Source: Shinisaurus crocodilurus
Lineage: Eukaryota > Chordata > Lepidosauria > Squamata > Shinisauridae
Direction of reading: 5' to 3'
Length of the DNA: 64,000 bases
NCBI GenBank assembly: GCA_021292165.1
Contig: CM037877.1
Coordinates: 210,098,715 to 210,162,714, forward strand
Part shown: positions 22,850-34,399 of the stretch, piece by piece
How positions within the stretch are numbered: position 1 is the first letter of the stretch
Layout of the letters: each line of letters opens with the position of its first letter
Program-made: the position numbers and the translations under genes
Notes under the pieces: model-generated
The model's input: only the letters and a program-made list of their open reading frames with translations
The model's database searches: none
What the model was told of the DNA's origin: nothing

Positions 22850-23010
22850 TAGTTACGCTGGCTCAGCTTGTCTGAGCGTGGAAAGCTAAGCAGGGTCAAG
22901 CCTGGTTGTTACTTGGATGGGAGACCCCTCCTCTAGTTTCCTGCATTGAGCAAGGGGTTGGACTCGATAGCCTTGTAGGCTCCTTCCAACTCTATGATCT
23001 ATGAAATCTA
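22850..23010 (+). mobile_element. 5S rRNA-CR1 chimeric SINE, young subtype
   Basis: The head GGAAAGCTAAGCAGGGTCAA, GCCTGGTTGTTACTTGG and ATGGGAGACC closely follows the internal promoter region of vertebrate 5S rRNA genes. It passes directly into CCTCTAGTTTCCTGCATTGA, then GGACTCGATAGCCTTGTAGG and a CTATGATCTATGAAATCT end, closely matching the CR1 3' end at 37.37-37.45 kb. It would be transcribed by pol III and inserted by CR1 proteins. The first bases of the element (about 22838-22850) are altered compared with the copies at 31.1 and 57.1 kb. Confidence 0.85.
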
Positions 23011-23510
23011 TGTCTGCCCCATTCATATATAAAGTGTGTGTGTGTGTGGTGGTCTTACCTTAAAGGCACATAGGGAAATATGTACTGAACCCGCCCCCTT
23101 TTGTACCTTAACTTTGCCCAGCCTGCTGCTCCAGCCACTTTTCTCCATTTCTGACTTGTTTCTAGTATCAAAACCAGGAAGGCAGAAAAGTGGTTTGAGC
23201 AACTGACTGTGGGGAGGTAAGGCACAGGAGGGGAGGGTATTCAGCACCCCTCTCCCTTCATGCTCCTTTTACTGTTAAAGTAAGAAAGAGCATCACCCCA
23301 CACGCTATATGTAAAAGGGGCTGATATGCAAATGATGCCCCTGTCTCATCTAGTTTAGCCCCAAGATCATGTGCCTTTTGCTCTTTCTCTTAACACAAAG
23401 GTGAGAGGAGAGACCCAGTAAGAATAACAGATTTCAGGACTGGTGCAAATATGTTCACACAGTGAACAATTGATTTTGTGGAAGATGTTGTTTGGGAATG
23501 TTGCTTATAT

Positions 23511-23656
23511 CAGCCTTCCCCAACATGGTAACCTCCAGATGTCTTGCACTCCAGCTCCCATCAACCCCAGTCAGCACAGTCAATGGTCAGCAATGGTCAG
23601 GAGTGATGGGAGTTGTAGTCCAAAACATCTGGAGGGCACCGGGTTAGGGAAAGCTG
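23511..23656. mobile_element. Palindromic MITE
   Basis: Ends CAGCCTTCCCCAACATGG and GGGTTAGGGAAAGCTG are imperfect inverted repeats. Internal ATGGGAGTTGTAGTCC occurs opposite CAGCTCCCATCA. The TCAATGGTCAGCAATGGTCA part is a short tandem duplication. Confidence 0.7.
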
Positions 23657-23885
23657 TGTTAAAAAGTTATAATAGTAGTCTGATAGGCTTCAAAGAAGGA
23701 TAAGAAGTGCAAAATTGCTTTGGAGACTGGTGAAAAAACACACATTCTTGGTGACATCTCAGGGGGCAGCCAATCCGTGATGTGCACAGCCAGTTTCTCA
23801 TTCAAATATGCAGAACCTCCCCCCCCCCCCTGAGCTTTATCCAGAAAAAGACGTGTTTGTCTTGAACATAGTGAAGATCCATGCC

Positions 23886-24031
23886 CAGTGCTTTTTTTCT
23901 GGAGAAAAGGGTACCGGAACTCTTGGATTACATTTCCTCGGGAGTAGATGGCGATTAAATTGTAATGCAATTAATAGAAGAAAAGGTGCTGGAACTCAGT
24001 TCCGGTGAGTTCCACCAGAAAAAAAGCCCTG
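23886..24031. mobile_element. hAT MITE with perfect 8-bp target duplication, copy 1
   Basis: Terminal inverted repeats CAGTGCTTTTTTTCTGG and CCAGAAAAAAAGCCCTG differ at one position. The 8 bases TCCATGCC lie on both sides (23878-23885 and 24032-24039). The length of 146 bp without coding capacity marks a non-autonomous hAT. It sits inside L2 sequence. A near-identical copy is at 44088-44234. Confidence 0.92.
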
Positions 24032-24077
24032 TCCATGCCACTCGGGCTTCAGGCCTGGACATGGGACGGAGACGGCC

Positions 24078-24926
24078 TTGGTCGCCTTGGTGGATGATAT
24101 GAGGAGGGCTTTGGATAGGGGCAAATGCTCCTTTCTAGTCCTCCTTGATCTCTCAGCGGCTTTTGATACTGTTGACCACAGTATCCTCCTGGACTACCTG
24201 GAGGGGTTGGGCATAGGAGGCACTGTATTGCAGTGGTTCCGGTCCTTCCTCTCTGGAAGGTACCAGAGGGTAGTTCTCTGGGAGGAGGCTTCAGACCCTC
24301 GGCTCCTCACTTGTGGGGTGCCGCAGGGTTCCATCCTCTCCCTGATGTTATTTAACATCTACCTAAAGCCACTGGGAGCTATCATCAGGAGGTTTGGGGT
24401 GCGGTGTCATCAGTATGCGGATGACACGCAGCTCTACCTCTCTTTCAAGTCCTCACCGAGGTTGGCCGTTGAGACCCTGTCCAAGTGCCTGGAGTCAGTG
24501 GGTGGCTGGATGGGAAGGAACATGCTGAAGCTGAACCCCGACAAGACCGAGGTACTTCTGGTGGGGGACAAGGGGAGGTTAGGGGATGTTGACCTGGTGC
24601 TGAATGGGGTACATCTACCCCTGAAGGACCAGGTCCACAGCTTGGGGGTCATTTTAGACTCCCAGCTGTCCACGGAGGCTCAGGTGTCAGCTGTGAGCCA
24701 GGTGGCGCTGTATCAGCTCCATCTGATGTGGCAGTTGCACCCCTACCTTCCTAATCATCTGCTCCCATCAGTGGTTCATGCCTTGGTCTCCTCTCGCCTA
24801 GACTACTGTAATGCGCTCTACGGGGGGTTACCCTGGAAGAAGTTCAGAAGCTACAGCTGGTACAGAATGCGGCGGCTCGCCTGGTTAAAGGCAGCCGCCA
24901 GCGGGATCACATCACTCCAGTGCTGA
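24078..24926 (+). pseudogene. L2 reverse transcriptase fragment
   Basis: 282 codons with RT motif A (VLLDLSAAFDTVDH), motif B (CGVPQGSILSLMLFNIYL), the catalytic YADD box (HQYADDTQLYLSF) and a thumb-like LDYCNALYGGL. The start is not a real start; the frame is truncated upstream and broken downstream near 24835. Confidence 0.85.
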
Positions 24927-25390
24927 AGCAGCTGCACTGGCTACCAGTTGCTTGCCGAGCCGAATTCAAGGTGTTGGTTTTGACCTTTAAAACCCTATAT
25001 GGCTCCGGTCCACTTTATCTCAAGGAGCGTCTCTAGCAACACCAAGTAGGCCGCTCAACAAGATCTGCCACAGACGTCCTTCTCCTTGTCCCTTCAGCCA
25101 GAGCAGCTAGACTGGTGGGGACAAGGAAGAGGGCCTTTTCTGTGGCAGCCCCCATACTGTAGAACTCTCTCCCTAGTGACCTCCGCCATGCCCCCTCTCT
25201 GCTGAGCTTCCGCCGCTCACTAAAAACATGGCTATTCAGGCGAGAATATGGGGTGGGTTTTTAAAATTTTATACTGTTTTAAATGTATTTTATATTTTAT
25301 CATGTTGTACATCGCCCAGAGTGACCGGTTTGCCGGCCAGATGGGCGATTCATAAATGCAACAAATAAATAAAGAAATAAAGAAATAGTG

Positions 25391-26366
25391 AAGGCATTTC
25401 CAAAAGAGGCCTACTGCTTTAAAAATGGTGTGTCTTCACCATCAGTTTCTAGGTGCCACAGCCCTTGCTGTCTTTTTCCTACAGTAAGCCAACATGGTTA
25501 TATTGCTGGAATATGACCACCACGACATTACTGGCTCTCTGAGTGTTGGAAATAGAGAGTGAGTAAGTGAATGAATGAGGATGGATCTCTCCATATACAC
25601 TATTGCCCTTTAATCCCATAGAAAACTAGACATTGAAAATGTATGCGTTGGGGAACACCAGGCTTGATTGACCATATCCAGACAGCTGTTGAGGTATTGT
25701 AGCATTTTTTGTTCCCATGGTACCAACATGTGATGCATCCATCTGCTGGTCCCACTGCTGGCTGACAGGGACTGAAATGGGCTATGCAGAGTGCATAGCT
25801 GGCTTCCCATGCTGAATCACATGATTTCATGATTACAGTTGTGTGTTGTGGCGCCAAACCACAGGAAGCTGTCTGGCGGTTCCCTCAATTAACTGAGATA
25901 ATAAGGGAGCAAAGGCAGATAAGGATTTCTGAGACAGTATACAGAGAGATTTCAACCTGTTGCAGTCACTATGTAATCTTACTCTCTTCAAAGCAGGCTT
26001 TGTTGATTTACCAGCAGGTCCAAGCATGCATTACCGTCCCTAGTGGGACTGGTTTGGACACCAGCAGTGATAGTGAAACTTCTGGAACTTCCCCTAGTCT
26101 ACGAAAGTCCTTAAATAGCCTTCTCCTAAAACCCAATGAAGGAGCAGCAAATCTTCATGCTTGCTGGATGATCTGGGTTTGTAAATTTGCAGAGGTGACT
26201 CACTGTTTTGTCACCCTGCTTAGCTTTCCACGCTCAGACATCTTTTTGTCTAAGCCGGTACACTCGTGTCTAAGCCGGTATCCAGTTGGCCTTACACCAC
26301 CAAACTTTTTTGTTGATATTGAACTGCTGTTTTGTTTTGATTGTGTGTTTTTAGTTTATATAGATG
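25391..26366. other. No recognised feature
   Basis: A longer open frame (25829-26491) runs partly into the following SINE and has no recognisable domain. A 13-bp motif, GTCTAAGCCGGTA, is repeated twice near 26249-26282. A piece resembling 28 bases of the 5S-CR1 SINE head lies at about 26215-26242. Confidence 0.4.
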
Positions 26367-26610
26367 TATTTATTTATTATATTTATACCCCGCCTTTTTT
26401 CCTGCAAAGAACCCAAGGCGGCTTACATAATAATCCTCCTCCTCCTCCTCCTCCTCCATCATTTTATCCTCACAACAACCCTGTGAGGTAGGTTAGGCTG
26501 AGAGTCAGTAACTGGCCCAAAGTCACTCAGTGAGTTTCATGGCCAAACAGGGACTAGAACCCGAATCTCCTGAGTCCCAGTCCAACACTCTCACCACTAT
26601 GCCACACTAT
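26367..26610 (-). mobile_element. tRNA-derived SINE, Sauria-like
   Basis: Minus-strand copy: TTTATTTATTATATTTATAC tail side, a (CCT)n expansion at about 26440-26458, CAAAGTCACTCAGTGAGTTTC and a head ending CACTATGCCACACT. Confidence 0.85.
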
Positions 26611-26611
26611 C

Positions 26612-27965
26612 AAAAGAGCAGCCAATTAATTTAAATGCCCCTTTAACCACCATAGTGTTTCTCCCAATTAAGCCATGCAATCAATCAAACTTTATTTACG
26701 GTTTTCACCAAAGCGTTTCGAACACTTGCAAAACCATAAAAAAAAATTAGAAGCAGGAGAAACAATACTGAAACTATACAGAAAGCACAAACACAATAAA
26801 AATCAAGCTATGAATTATTTGCAGTGGGATAAAATTAGAACAATCCAGCTTTTTTCCTCCCACCATTAGTAGTGATGTTTTGTACTGCAATAACATTGAG
26901 TGTTCCATTATGCCAAGAGCTGTATGGCTATTTACCAAGAAGGATATTTCACAATCAGCATGGAAAAGAGAAGGTTGTTTCCATTTTACTAATGAGGAAC
27001 CAAGAAACTAATTAAAATAGCCTGTCCAAGGTCACTTCTTTTTTTTTTCTTGGCAGACCTTTGAGTTGAGTCTCTTCTTTCTGTATTGTAACCTTGCATA
27101 TTGGTGGGAAGATGTAGTTCAGCAAGAGTGACGCTCCTGAAATAAGCACAATATAAGAACCATCTGTAGGAGGTTGCAGAGAAATATGTATAAATCAATA
27201 GGAGAAACCTGTGTAATTTTAAAAATAGGTATCAACATGCTACCCTGCTTAGAAACTTCGCTTGTTGATCTAGATGATCAGTTCAAAATTTGCCCCTATC
27301 AATTGTGCAAGGTTAGCATGCCCCAGTTCAGAGGCAGACTCACAATACTTAGTCCACATGTAATGAATGGAGGTAGCCTTGTTCCGAGGGATATACTTTT
27401 GGAGGGAGGAATAGCTGTTCTCTATTTTTATAGGATGGTTAATGTGTAAGAAGAGGAGTGCGCAACCTGCAAATGGGGACATGCACTGGAACTGAATGAG
27501 TTTTCAAAATTTCAGATCAAAGTTTGGAGAAGCCTCTTGTCATGTTTGCATCAGGCTCGGCTAAAGGCTCTGGATTAATTTTGAAGCTTGGCTCCTGAGT
27601 GAAAATGTCAAGGGGCTTTTTCATAACTGGCCTACTAATCAGTTTCAGTTTCCCTACAAGCCATGCAGTCTATGAGCTGCTGTTAGGATCACATCATGGA
27701 ACAGGCATGAGGGGAATTCTCTTATCATTAGTGTCACGGTCTCACTCACTAATAAGTGCCTACGACATTGACCACATTCCAGATATTGTTCCAAATTGCA
27801 ATAGCTCTTCTAGCTTGGGAAAGAATGGCAGTTTCCCAACAATAATAGATTGTTGTTTGAGTGCTGAGAAAATGCATTATTCCTGAAACAGAAGTGTTTT
27901 CCTGATTCCATGCTACAAATCAGATAGATAGATAGATAGATAGATATTCTCATGCCTGGTATGTT
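26612..27965. other. No gene recognised; (GATA)n at 27921-27945
   Basis: Unique-looking DNA apart from a short tetranucleotide repeat. Confidence 0.45.
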
Positions 27966-27969
27966 ACAG

Positions 27970-28066
27970 CAGTCTTTCCCAACCTCGTGCCCTCCAGAGG
28001 TTTTGGACTACAGCTCCAATCAGACCCAGCCAGCATAGCCAATGGTCAGGGAGGGTGGGAGTTACC
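27970..28066. mobile_element. Palindromic MITE, one side only
   Basis: CAGTCTTTCCCAACCTCGTG and AGGTTTTGGACTACAGCTCC match the 23.5-kb element, but the closing arm is missing. Confidence 0.6.
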
Positions 28067-28069
28067 GTA

Positions 28070-30070
28070 AGTACTCTGTAGTCCCCAGCACTTTGATGAA
28101 AAATGCCAAATTGGCATGGTGGCAGGGATGTCCGATAACATCTCTCTGGTGGGTACCTTGTTCTGTAACTTGGGGTTTTCTTTCTATTGTTCTGAATTTC
28201 TCTCTCCAAAAAGTACACGGCTGACTCAGACAAGACTAATTGTTAATGTTTGTTCTCTGAATGCAATTGGGAGAAAGAAAGAAAGCACCAAGGAGACAGA
28301 ATAGTGTCCTCCTGAGTTTTGCATGTTCTTTCTGCCTCCGGGTTCTCTCTGTTCTCCTTGGTGCTATTGTACTTGGCTGCTGATTCAGAAGCTTCAGTTC
28401 CGCAGAGAGCAGCCTCAACACACATGCCTATCAGCCTTCCTCTTCTTCTTCTTTTTTTTTTATGGCTCACATGTCCCCACCCAACCTTCCAATCCTTAAC
28501 TCAGCTCATGACAGGAGGAAGAGAATTTCCCTGTGCATAGCAGGGCTTGTTACCAACGCTGCTCCTCATGCCAGAAATGCATCCTTCTGATTCTGACTCC
28601 TGTCCTGGGAAAAAGATATTGCTGCTCAACTCTCTGTTAGGAGTATTTGTAAGTACAGCCCTCTTACTTCTGCTTTGGTGAGACAAAGTGTTTCAGGAGC
28701 ATCATCAACCCATCTAAAAGCAAATGCTAGCATGAGACTTTGGGGCATCTCAATTTGGGTGATGAAGCAAGGTTCCTTATCAGAAGCTGGGAGCACAATA
28801 ATGGTTCCTAGGCCAGGGTAGCCAGCCTTGGGAGGAAAAGAGGGAGGCGGCTGGAACATGCAGATCTTTGAATTCATGACCAAGGCCTTCGTTCTAAGGA
28901 AATTACTTTCTCTGCTTGAGCGAAAGAAAGCTGCAGTTCCCACTGCAGGCAGCACATTTCTCCTTCTTGCCCTGTTCAAGAATGTGAAGCAGTTTGGCAG
29001 CTGCTCTGGTTGAACTGAACAACTTTGTCATTTTTGCTCCAGCAGTTGTCAGCTCAGGTCTCCTGTGTGAGATGGGCCCATTCCAGACAGGGCTCTGTTC
29101 TAGCATTTGACAGTGTGCACATCAAATTGAATATTTAAAACCTCCTGCATGCATTTGTAGTGTAAGGTGACCCTTAGCTTATTTTAGACACTTGGGGACT
29201 GACATTTTTGAAACTCCTACAGTTTAGGCCAAGTATGTTTTCTTTCCCCTTCCAAAATATCTCAGTATCCACTGCAAGCCAGTGGAGCTTTTTTCCTTTT
29301 TTTAATTGGCAGGGTCTGGGAAAACATGCCTTAATTAATCCTACTGTTTTCAGCATAAATTGCTCAACCCTGTTCTGATCCTGTCCTGTTTCTAAACAAA
29401 CTGGTTATTGCTGACCTGAATTATATTCATCATTGGCCTCAGAGTCATGTGCTTCCCAGTATGCTGGTTTTCAGCTCTATAAATTTTTTATTTTAGTTCA
29501 GTTTTTATGTTTTATTTTTTTATTTTCTCTACCCACCAATCCAGTTGCTCAAGGTGGAGGGCATGTCTGTAGACTCTCACTTTAATTGTTTCTGATAATG
29601 TGGTATCAGGATGTTGCATTGTAATGCAAGCAGATGTGTACACTTTACAGCAGAGTGCCCATTCAAGAGTGCAGTGTTACACTATTTCATCTTCTAGGTA
29701 GAAAGGAAAATATCTTAGCCTAAATGCATCTTCCATGGACTAATGCAATGATAGCCAGCCTATTTCACAGAAGTGTGCCACCAATCCACTATAAATGATG
29801 AAACTATAGTGCATGCAACAGTATTTATGCAACCCCCATGAGCTGGGGTGGTTTTGATGACCTCTGTTCTGCTGAGCTGGGTCATAGGTAACAGCCAAGC
29901 ATGACAAGCCAGGCAAGAATTATATGCAGAACTCTATGCTACAGCAAAGTCCACAGCCTTTCTGCTCCTGGTACCACTGGATGGCTATCCATGTACCTGA
30001 AGGGCCACCTTCTCCCCCATGAGCCTGCCTGAACATGAATATCTTCCTTGGAAACCCTTCTCTGAGCTCC
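28070..30070. other. No gene recognised
   Basis: Several short overlapping frames with no domain. A LINE-tail-like stretch at about 29490-29562 (CTACCCACCAATCCAGTTGC, minus strand) is the only repeat hint. Confidence 0.45.
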
Positions 30071-30074
30071 TCTG

Positions 30075-30260
30075 CCCACCAAAGTGAAGTGCTTGGAGAC
30101 AGGGCCTTTTCAGTTGTGGTACCCTCTGTGTGGAATGCCCTGCCCAGAGAGGCTAGCTGGCACTGAGCCTGATTTCTTTCAGTACCAGGCAAATACTTTT
30201 TTTTTAATTTATCCAGGCCTTCCAGCATGTCACCTAGCTCAGAGGTGGGTAGAGTTAGAT
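30075..30260 (+). mobile_element. L2-like LINE 3' fragment
   Basis: GACAGGGCCTTTTCAGTTGT, TGTGGAATGCCCTGCCCAGA and ACCAGGCAAATAC correspond to the C-terminal AFSVVAP-like region of L2. The same block occurs at 62.83 kb. Confidence 0.65.
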
Positions 30261-30647
30261 AAGGAACTACTGTACTGGTACATCTTCAGGTGGTTTGCAG
30301 TAGGTCAACAAAGCTTTCTAACTCCCAGTGGTTTAACAATAGTAATAACAGAAAGCCTTTCCCCCCTTAAATTAGGCTGCTGCAGTCAAGGAAGCTGGGG
30401 GGAAAACAGGAGTAGATTTGTGTGTGAAAGGATTTGTGCGTGGATTCCAGTTCTAGTACTGAAAACAAAATCCTGTACTGATCACGTGCTTAGAAGCAGC
30501 TTGTTCTGCAATTCTGTGTCTGCCTTCCTGAGTCACCATTCTGCACCTGGCTGGCTCTCCAGTTCTTAGACTTTCAGGGTCCCAGTGAAAAACAAAGTAG
30601 ATCCCACAAACCTAAAGTCTGCCCATCTGTGATCTAGCTTGTTTAAG

Positions 30648-30733
30648 ATTGCAATACTATACACATCTGCCTGGGAATAAGTCCCACTACACCCAGTAAA
30701 TCCTGAGTAGACACATATAGGATTGCACTGTTA
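30648..30733. mobile_element. MITE with TGCAATMCTATA inverted ends
   Basis: Ends TGCAATACTATA and TATAGGATTGCA are inverted. The inner GGGAATAAGTCCCACT matches the family at 58450-58543. Confidence 0.6.
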
Positions 30734-31125
30734 ATCTGTTGGTTTTTGTTGCTGTTGGTAGCTTTTGTTTTGTTTTTATTGGACATTGTTTTTATAATTG
30801 TTTTGCGCCATCCTGCGTATCTTCTTAAATTGAAAGGCAGCATAATAGAGGTTTTATGTATAGTGTAATCATCCCCTCCTGGGACTGAGTGTGCTTCCAG
30901 ATGAGGCTTTTATTGTGCTATCGCCCTGTCTCAGACATGGAGTTTGGGGGTGGGGGGAGTTTCAGACAGTGTCATCTTCCATATGTGACCCTCCAGTGTT
31001 GTCCCACTATTTCTTCCATCTTTCTTAACACAAACAATCCGTTAAGGAGGGAAAGACTGAATAACTGCACAGTGCCTTTTTATTGATAGTGCTAGAAGCT
31101 GTGTGTCTGGAGGGAGGGCTGTGGA

Positions 31126-31290
31126 TTCATAGATCATAGAGTTAGAAGGGGCCTACAAGGCCATCGAGTCCAACCCCCTGCTCAATGCAGGAAACTAGAG
31201 GAGGGGTCTCCCATCCAAGTAATAACCAGGCCTGACCCTGCTTAGCTTTCCACGCTCAGACAAGCTGAGCCAGCATGAGCCACAGGCCTG
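31126..31290 (-). mobile_element. 5S rRNA-CR1 chimeric SINE, young subtype, full head
   Basis: On the minus strand it reads CAGGCCTGTGGCTCATGC at the 5' end, then AGCTTGTCTGAGCGTGGAAA and GCTAAGCAGGGTCAGGCCTG, then ATTACTTGGATGGGAGACC, then the CR1-like tail to CTATGATCTATGAAT. GCCTGTGGC corresponds to the first bases of 5S rRNA (GCCTACGGC), so the head starts at the 5S start. Confidence 0.85.
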
Positions 31291-31299
31291 CATATGATG

Positions 31300-33600
31300 T
31301 CCAATGGGGCTTGGATATTTTTTGTCTGATCCACTAGGCAGCTGCTCATGATGGAAAGGTAACAGCACATATATTTGCAGAAACGCTGAACTGATTTTCA
31401 AACCCAGTTGGAAATCTAATGATCGGTCCAGAACCTAAACATGAGATGCACGTCTAGGTTTCGTTAACCTTGGACAGCTTTCAAAGTAGAAGCATTAAGG
31501 GTACTGTCCCCAGAGATGAACCGGATGCTCTCTGAATGAATGTAGCAATGATGGTGGAATAAGAGAGTCTCCACTCTGAAATTTCTCATTCGCTCCCCCC
31601 CCACACACACAATGTATGGTTCCTGGGTGGTTCTTAAATTGCTTTGAAAAAAATGTACTTTGGTATGACCTTAGATCGTTAAGCTACCACAATGCCAGTA
31701 AGGGTTATATGTGTAACTGTCAAGGACCGCATTGTATTGATCCTATAGAAGTGTTAACCTGCCTTAAAGACTGACCAGCTGCTGCTTTTATACTATAGAG
31801 ACCACCTGAGTACCCCCATATAAATCAAATAGCCTTTGCCAGGCCATATGATCCTGTATTTCTCAGGATCTTGGCTCGCAGCAATGGGGCCATATGGAAT
31901 CACCACCACCATACAAAACATTTGAAGAGTTCTGGTTTTGTAGAGAGATAATCAGCATTTCTGCTTTTAATGTTGTAATATTCATAATAAATCAGTATTG
32001 CTTATTCCACGGTCTCGTAGGAAATGATTACTCCAGTTCTTCTTTTTTTTAATCATTTTGTTTAGGGCGTGAGTCTGTTTACTTTTGTTTTTGGTAGAAC
32101 TCTGCTTCCTTCCATCAAACCAAGGTTGAATCCTATTTTTCCTCTCGCATCACCAAAGGAGCCCACTGGCTTCCTATAAAAGATAACTTTATTTTTTCTT
32201 TTTTGCATTATGGTTAAGCTTTTCCTCCATACAAGAGGGAAAAAATTCACTAATCCCGCTGTCAAATCCATTGCATGGGCATTTCAGGTTTGCTGGGATT
32301 ATTAAATAGCGTTGCCCTTTTTAAGGCTTCTGACATCCAGATTGTCCTTTTGTTGCTGAAAACAATAAAATGGATTGATTTCCTTTAGGGGGTTGCTGCA
32401 CGTTTGACACGGAATCAAGATTTGCATTTGCAAATGATGCATTCCACTTAGACGGGCTTGGGACATAATCCAAAAGATTGAAGGATCAAGATGAGGTACA
32501 GCTGCCGGAGATGACAAGTTTCCATCGTGCTGGAAACTACCATCCTGTAGAAAAATGGCAAGTGTGTAAAGTTCATTTTTACCCCTATCTAATCCATTAT
32601 ATTGTCTGAATCTGCCAACAATGGCACTGTTGAGAGAGCCCCATCTTGTGAAGTGTTCACCCATTCCAACTGAAATCTTTTGCACACATTTGAAATGCGG
32701 CATTGAATGTGCTGGTCCTCTGCTTGATAACAGCCTGTGTCTGTGTGGTGGACTGGCAAGGACTGATGGGAGGCCCATGTTCAAACAGCCAGAGCATATA
32801 TGAGTCATGGTGGGAAGGAATGTACATTGAATATACTTCTGTTCCCTTTTTAAAACTGACTTCCAAAGGTGTCTGAATTATTGGCTCAGGATCACCGAGG
32901 GATCTGACCAATTCTAATAACTTTCCCCTGGGTTTCATTTCATTAAATCACTGTCTTGTTTTGATGAGTTGCATAATAGAAGGGTAAAAGTCATAGCCAT
33001 GTATATATTCATGGGCTATGAACTACTGAGTGCAATATTCTGGAGTGCTTTTGACATAGTTGGATGATTGAATTCCTTTGTTCGTTCTCTCTCTCTCCCT
33101 CTCCCTCTCTCTCTCTGGCTATGTTAAGAAAATCTTACCTGCTGTTTTCTATTTTTTATTTTGAATATTGATTATATTTTATTATTTTAACCTTTGTCTA
33201 CTATCTGCCTTCAGGGTCTTGTTGATGAGACATAAAGGCAGGTTAAACAGTTTCAATGAACAAACAAGTAAACAATAAAATAAATATTAATCTGCCAAAG
33301 GGACACTGGTTACCATAATCCATCCTGCCTACCTAAACTTACATCCCTAAACTGACATTTACACTGAAATCCTAAGCATGTAAGCCCCATTGATTTTAGT
33401 TGGTTTTACTCCCTAGGTAGGGTGGCCATGTGTCCTACTTTATAGGTGATAGCCCTTTTTTGAAGGGCTATCCAGTCCAAGTCCACTTCACAGATAAGAA
33501 GAGAGAGCAGGGGCCTTGAAGTTGCACATCAATGATAGTAGCCAGATAGCAAGCCCATAGGTCACCTGGTCAATTTCCCCACTGTGGTGAGATATAGTGG
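31300..33600. other. No gene recognised; (TC)n at about 33087-33117, LINE-like tail near 33165-33290
   Basis: The frames here (for example 32302-32808 minus) carry no domain I know. The stretch at 33165-33290 ends in AATAAAATAAATA after CTGCCTTCAGGGTCTTG, like an old LINE 3' end. Confidence 0.4.
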
Positions 33601-33769
33601 GTTTCTATTTAAATTATACTGATTATTTCTAAATTTCCATATATATGTATAAGTGAAGGGAGGAGAGGAGAGGGGTTTGCTCAACTCCCAACTCCCTGCA
33701 GTGTAAGCAGGGACAAACGGTTACTGGTAGGCTTCCACCACCCCTTTATATCCACCTCATTATGTAGTC

Positions 33770-34372
33770 CTCCGGGACTACATAATGGAATCCCAGCTCC
33801 CCCGGGACTGCACAATGAAATCCCAGCTCCCCCGGGACTACCTGCTACCCCCGGAACTACACAATGAAATCCCTGCTTCCCCCCCCCCCCCCAGGACTTC
33901 ACAATAAAATCCCTTCTTCCCCCATCCGGGAACACACAATGAAATCCCAGTTCTGCCCCCCGGTATTGCACAAGCAAATCCCTGTTCCTCTCCCCCGGGA
34001 CCACACAATTAAATCCCAGCTCCCCCCCCCCCAGGACCACACAACAATGAATTCCCTGCTCCCCCCCCCCCCCGGACCGCACAATGAAATCCCTGCTCCC
34101 TTTCCCCCGGGACTGCACAATGAAATCCCTGCTGTCCCGGGACTGCACAATGAAATCCCTGTTCCCCCTGGGACTACACTACATAGTGAGATTCCTGCTC
34201 CCCCCCCCCCGTGACTACACAATGAAATTCCTGCTTCCCTCCCCCCCGGGACTGCACAACGTATTCCCTGTCCCCTCCCGGGACCACACAACAATGAATT
34301 CCCTGCTGCCTCCCCCCCGGACCACACAATTAAATCCCTGTTCTCTCCCCCCCCCCCCCGGACTACACAGTG
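33770..34372. repeat. C-rich minisatellite, unit about 30-40 bp
   Basis: About 18 variable units share CCCCCGGGACTRCACAATGA followed by AATCCCTGCT. Spacing between successive ACAATGAAATCCC motifs is about 30 to 49 bp, varying mainly by the C-run length of 5-14. The array keeps frames open on both strands, giving repetitive frames of 100-150 codons that are almost certainly not genes. Confidence 0.92.
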
Positions 34373-34399
34373 GTGCTGCCCGGGTCATCATTTTCCTAT

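Larger units (their letters stand above)
23871..25390 (+). mobile_element. L2-clade LINE, 5' truncated, with nested MITE
   Basis: After the MITE at 23886-24031 the L2 sequence runs from the RT fingers to the 3' end. The end has GTACATCGCCCAGAGTGACC, CCAGATGGGCGATTCATAAA and a short A-rich repeat tail. The coding region is open at 24078-24926 and broken afterwards, although the C-terminal nucleotides remain recognisable to about 25260. L2 elements have an endonuclease-RT ORF2; only the RT and C-terminus are here. Confidence 0.8.

Noticed and set aside
22850..23010. A functional 5S rRNA gene
   Set aside because: Only the internal promoter region and start resemble 5S. The 3' third is replaced by CR1 tail and there is no T-run terminator in the right place.
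26215..26242. Another 5S-CR1 SINE copy
   Set aside because: Only about 28 bases of the head match, with no tail, so it is too short to call.
25829..26491. A 220-codon open frame as a gene
   Set aside because: Its end runs through the SINE at 26367 and the rest has no domain, codon or splice support.
28626..28979. 117-codon minus-strand frame
   Set aside because: It overlaps other frames on both strands and shows no recognisable domain.
32302..32808. 168-codon minus-strand frame
   Set aside because: No conserved motif, no splice context, and it overlaps frames in other registers.
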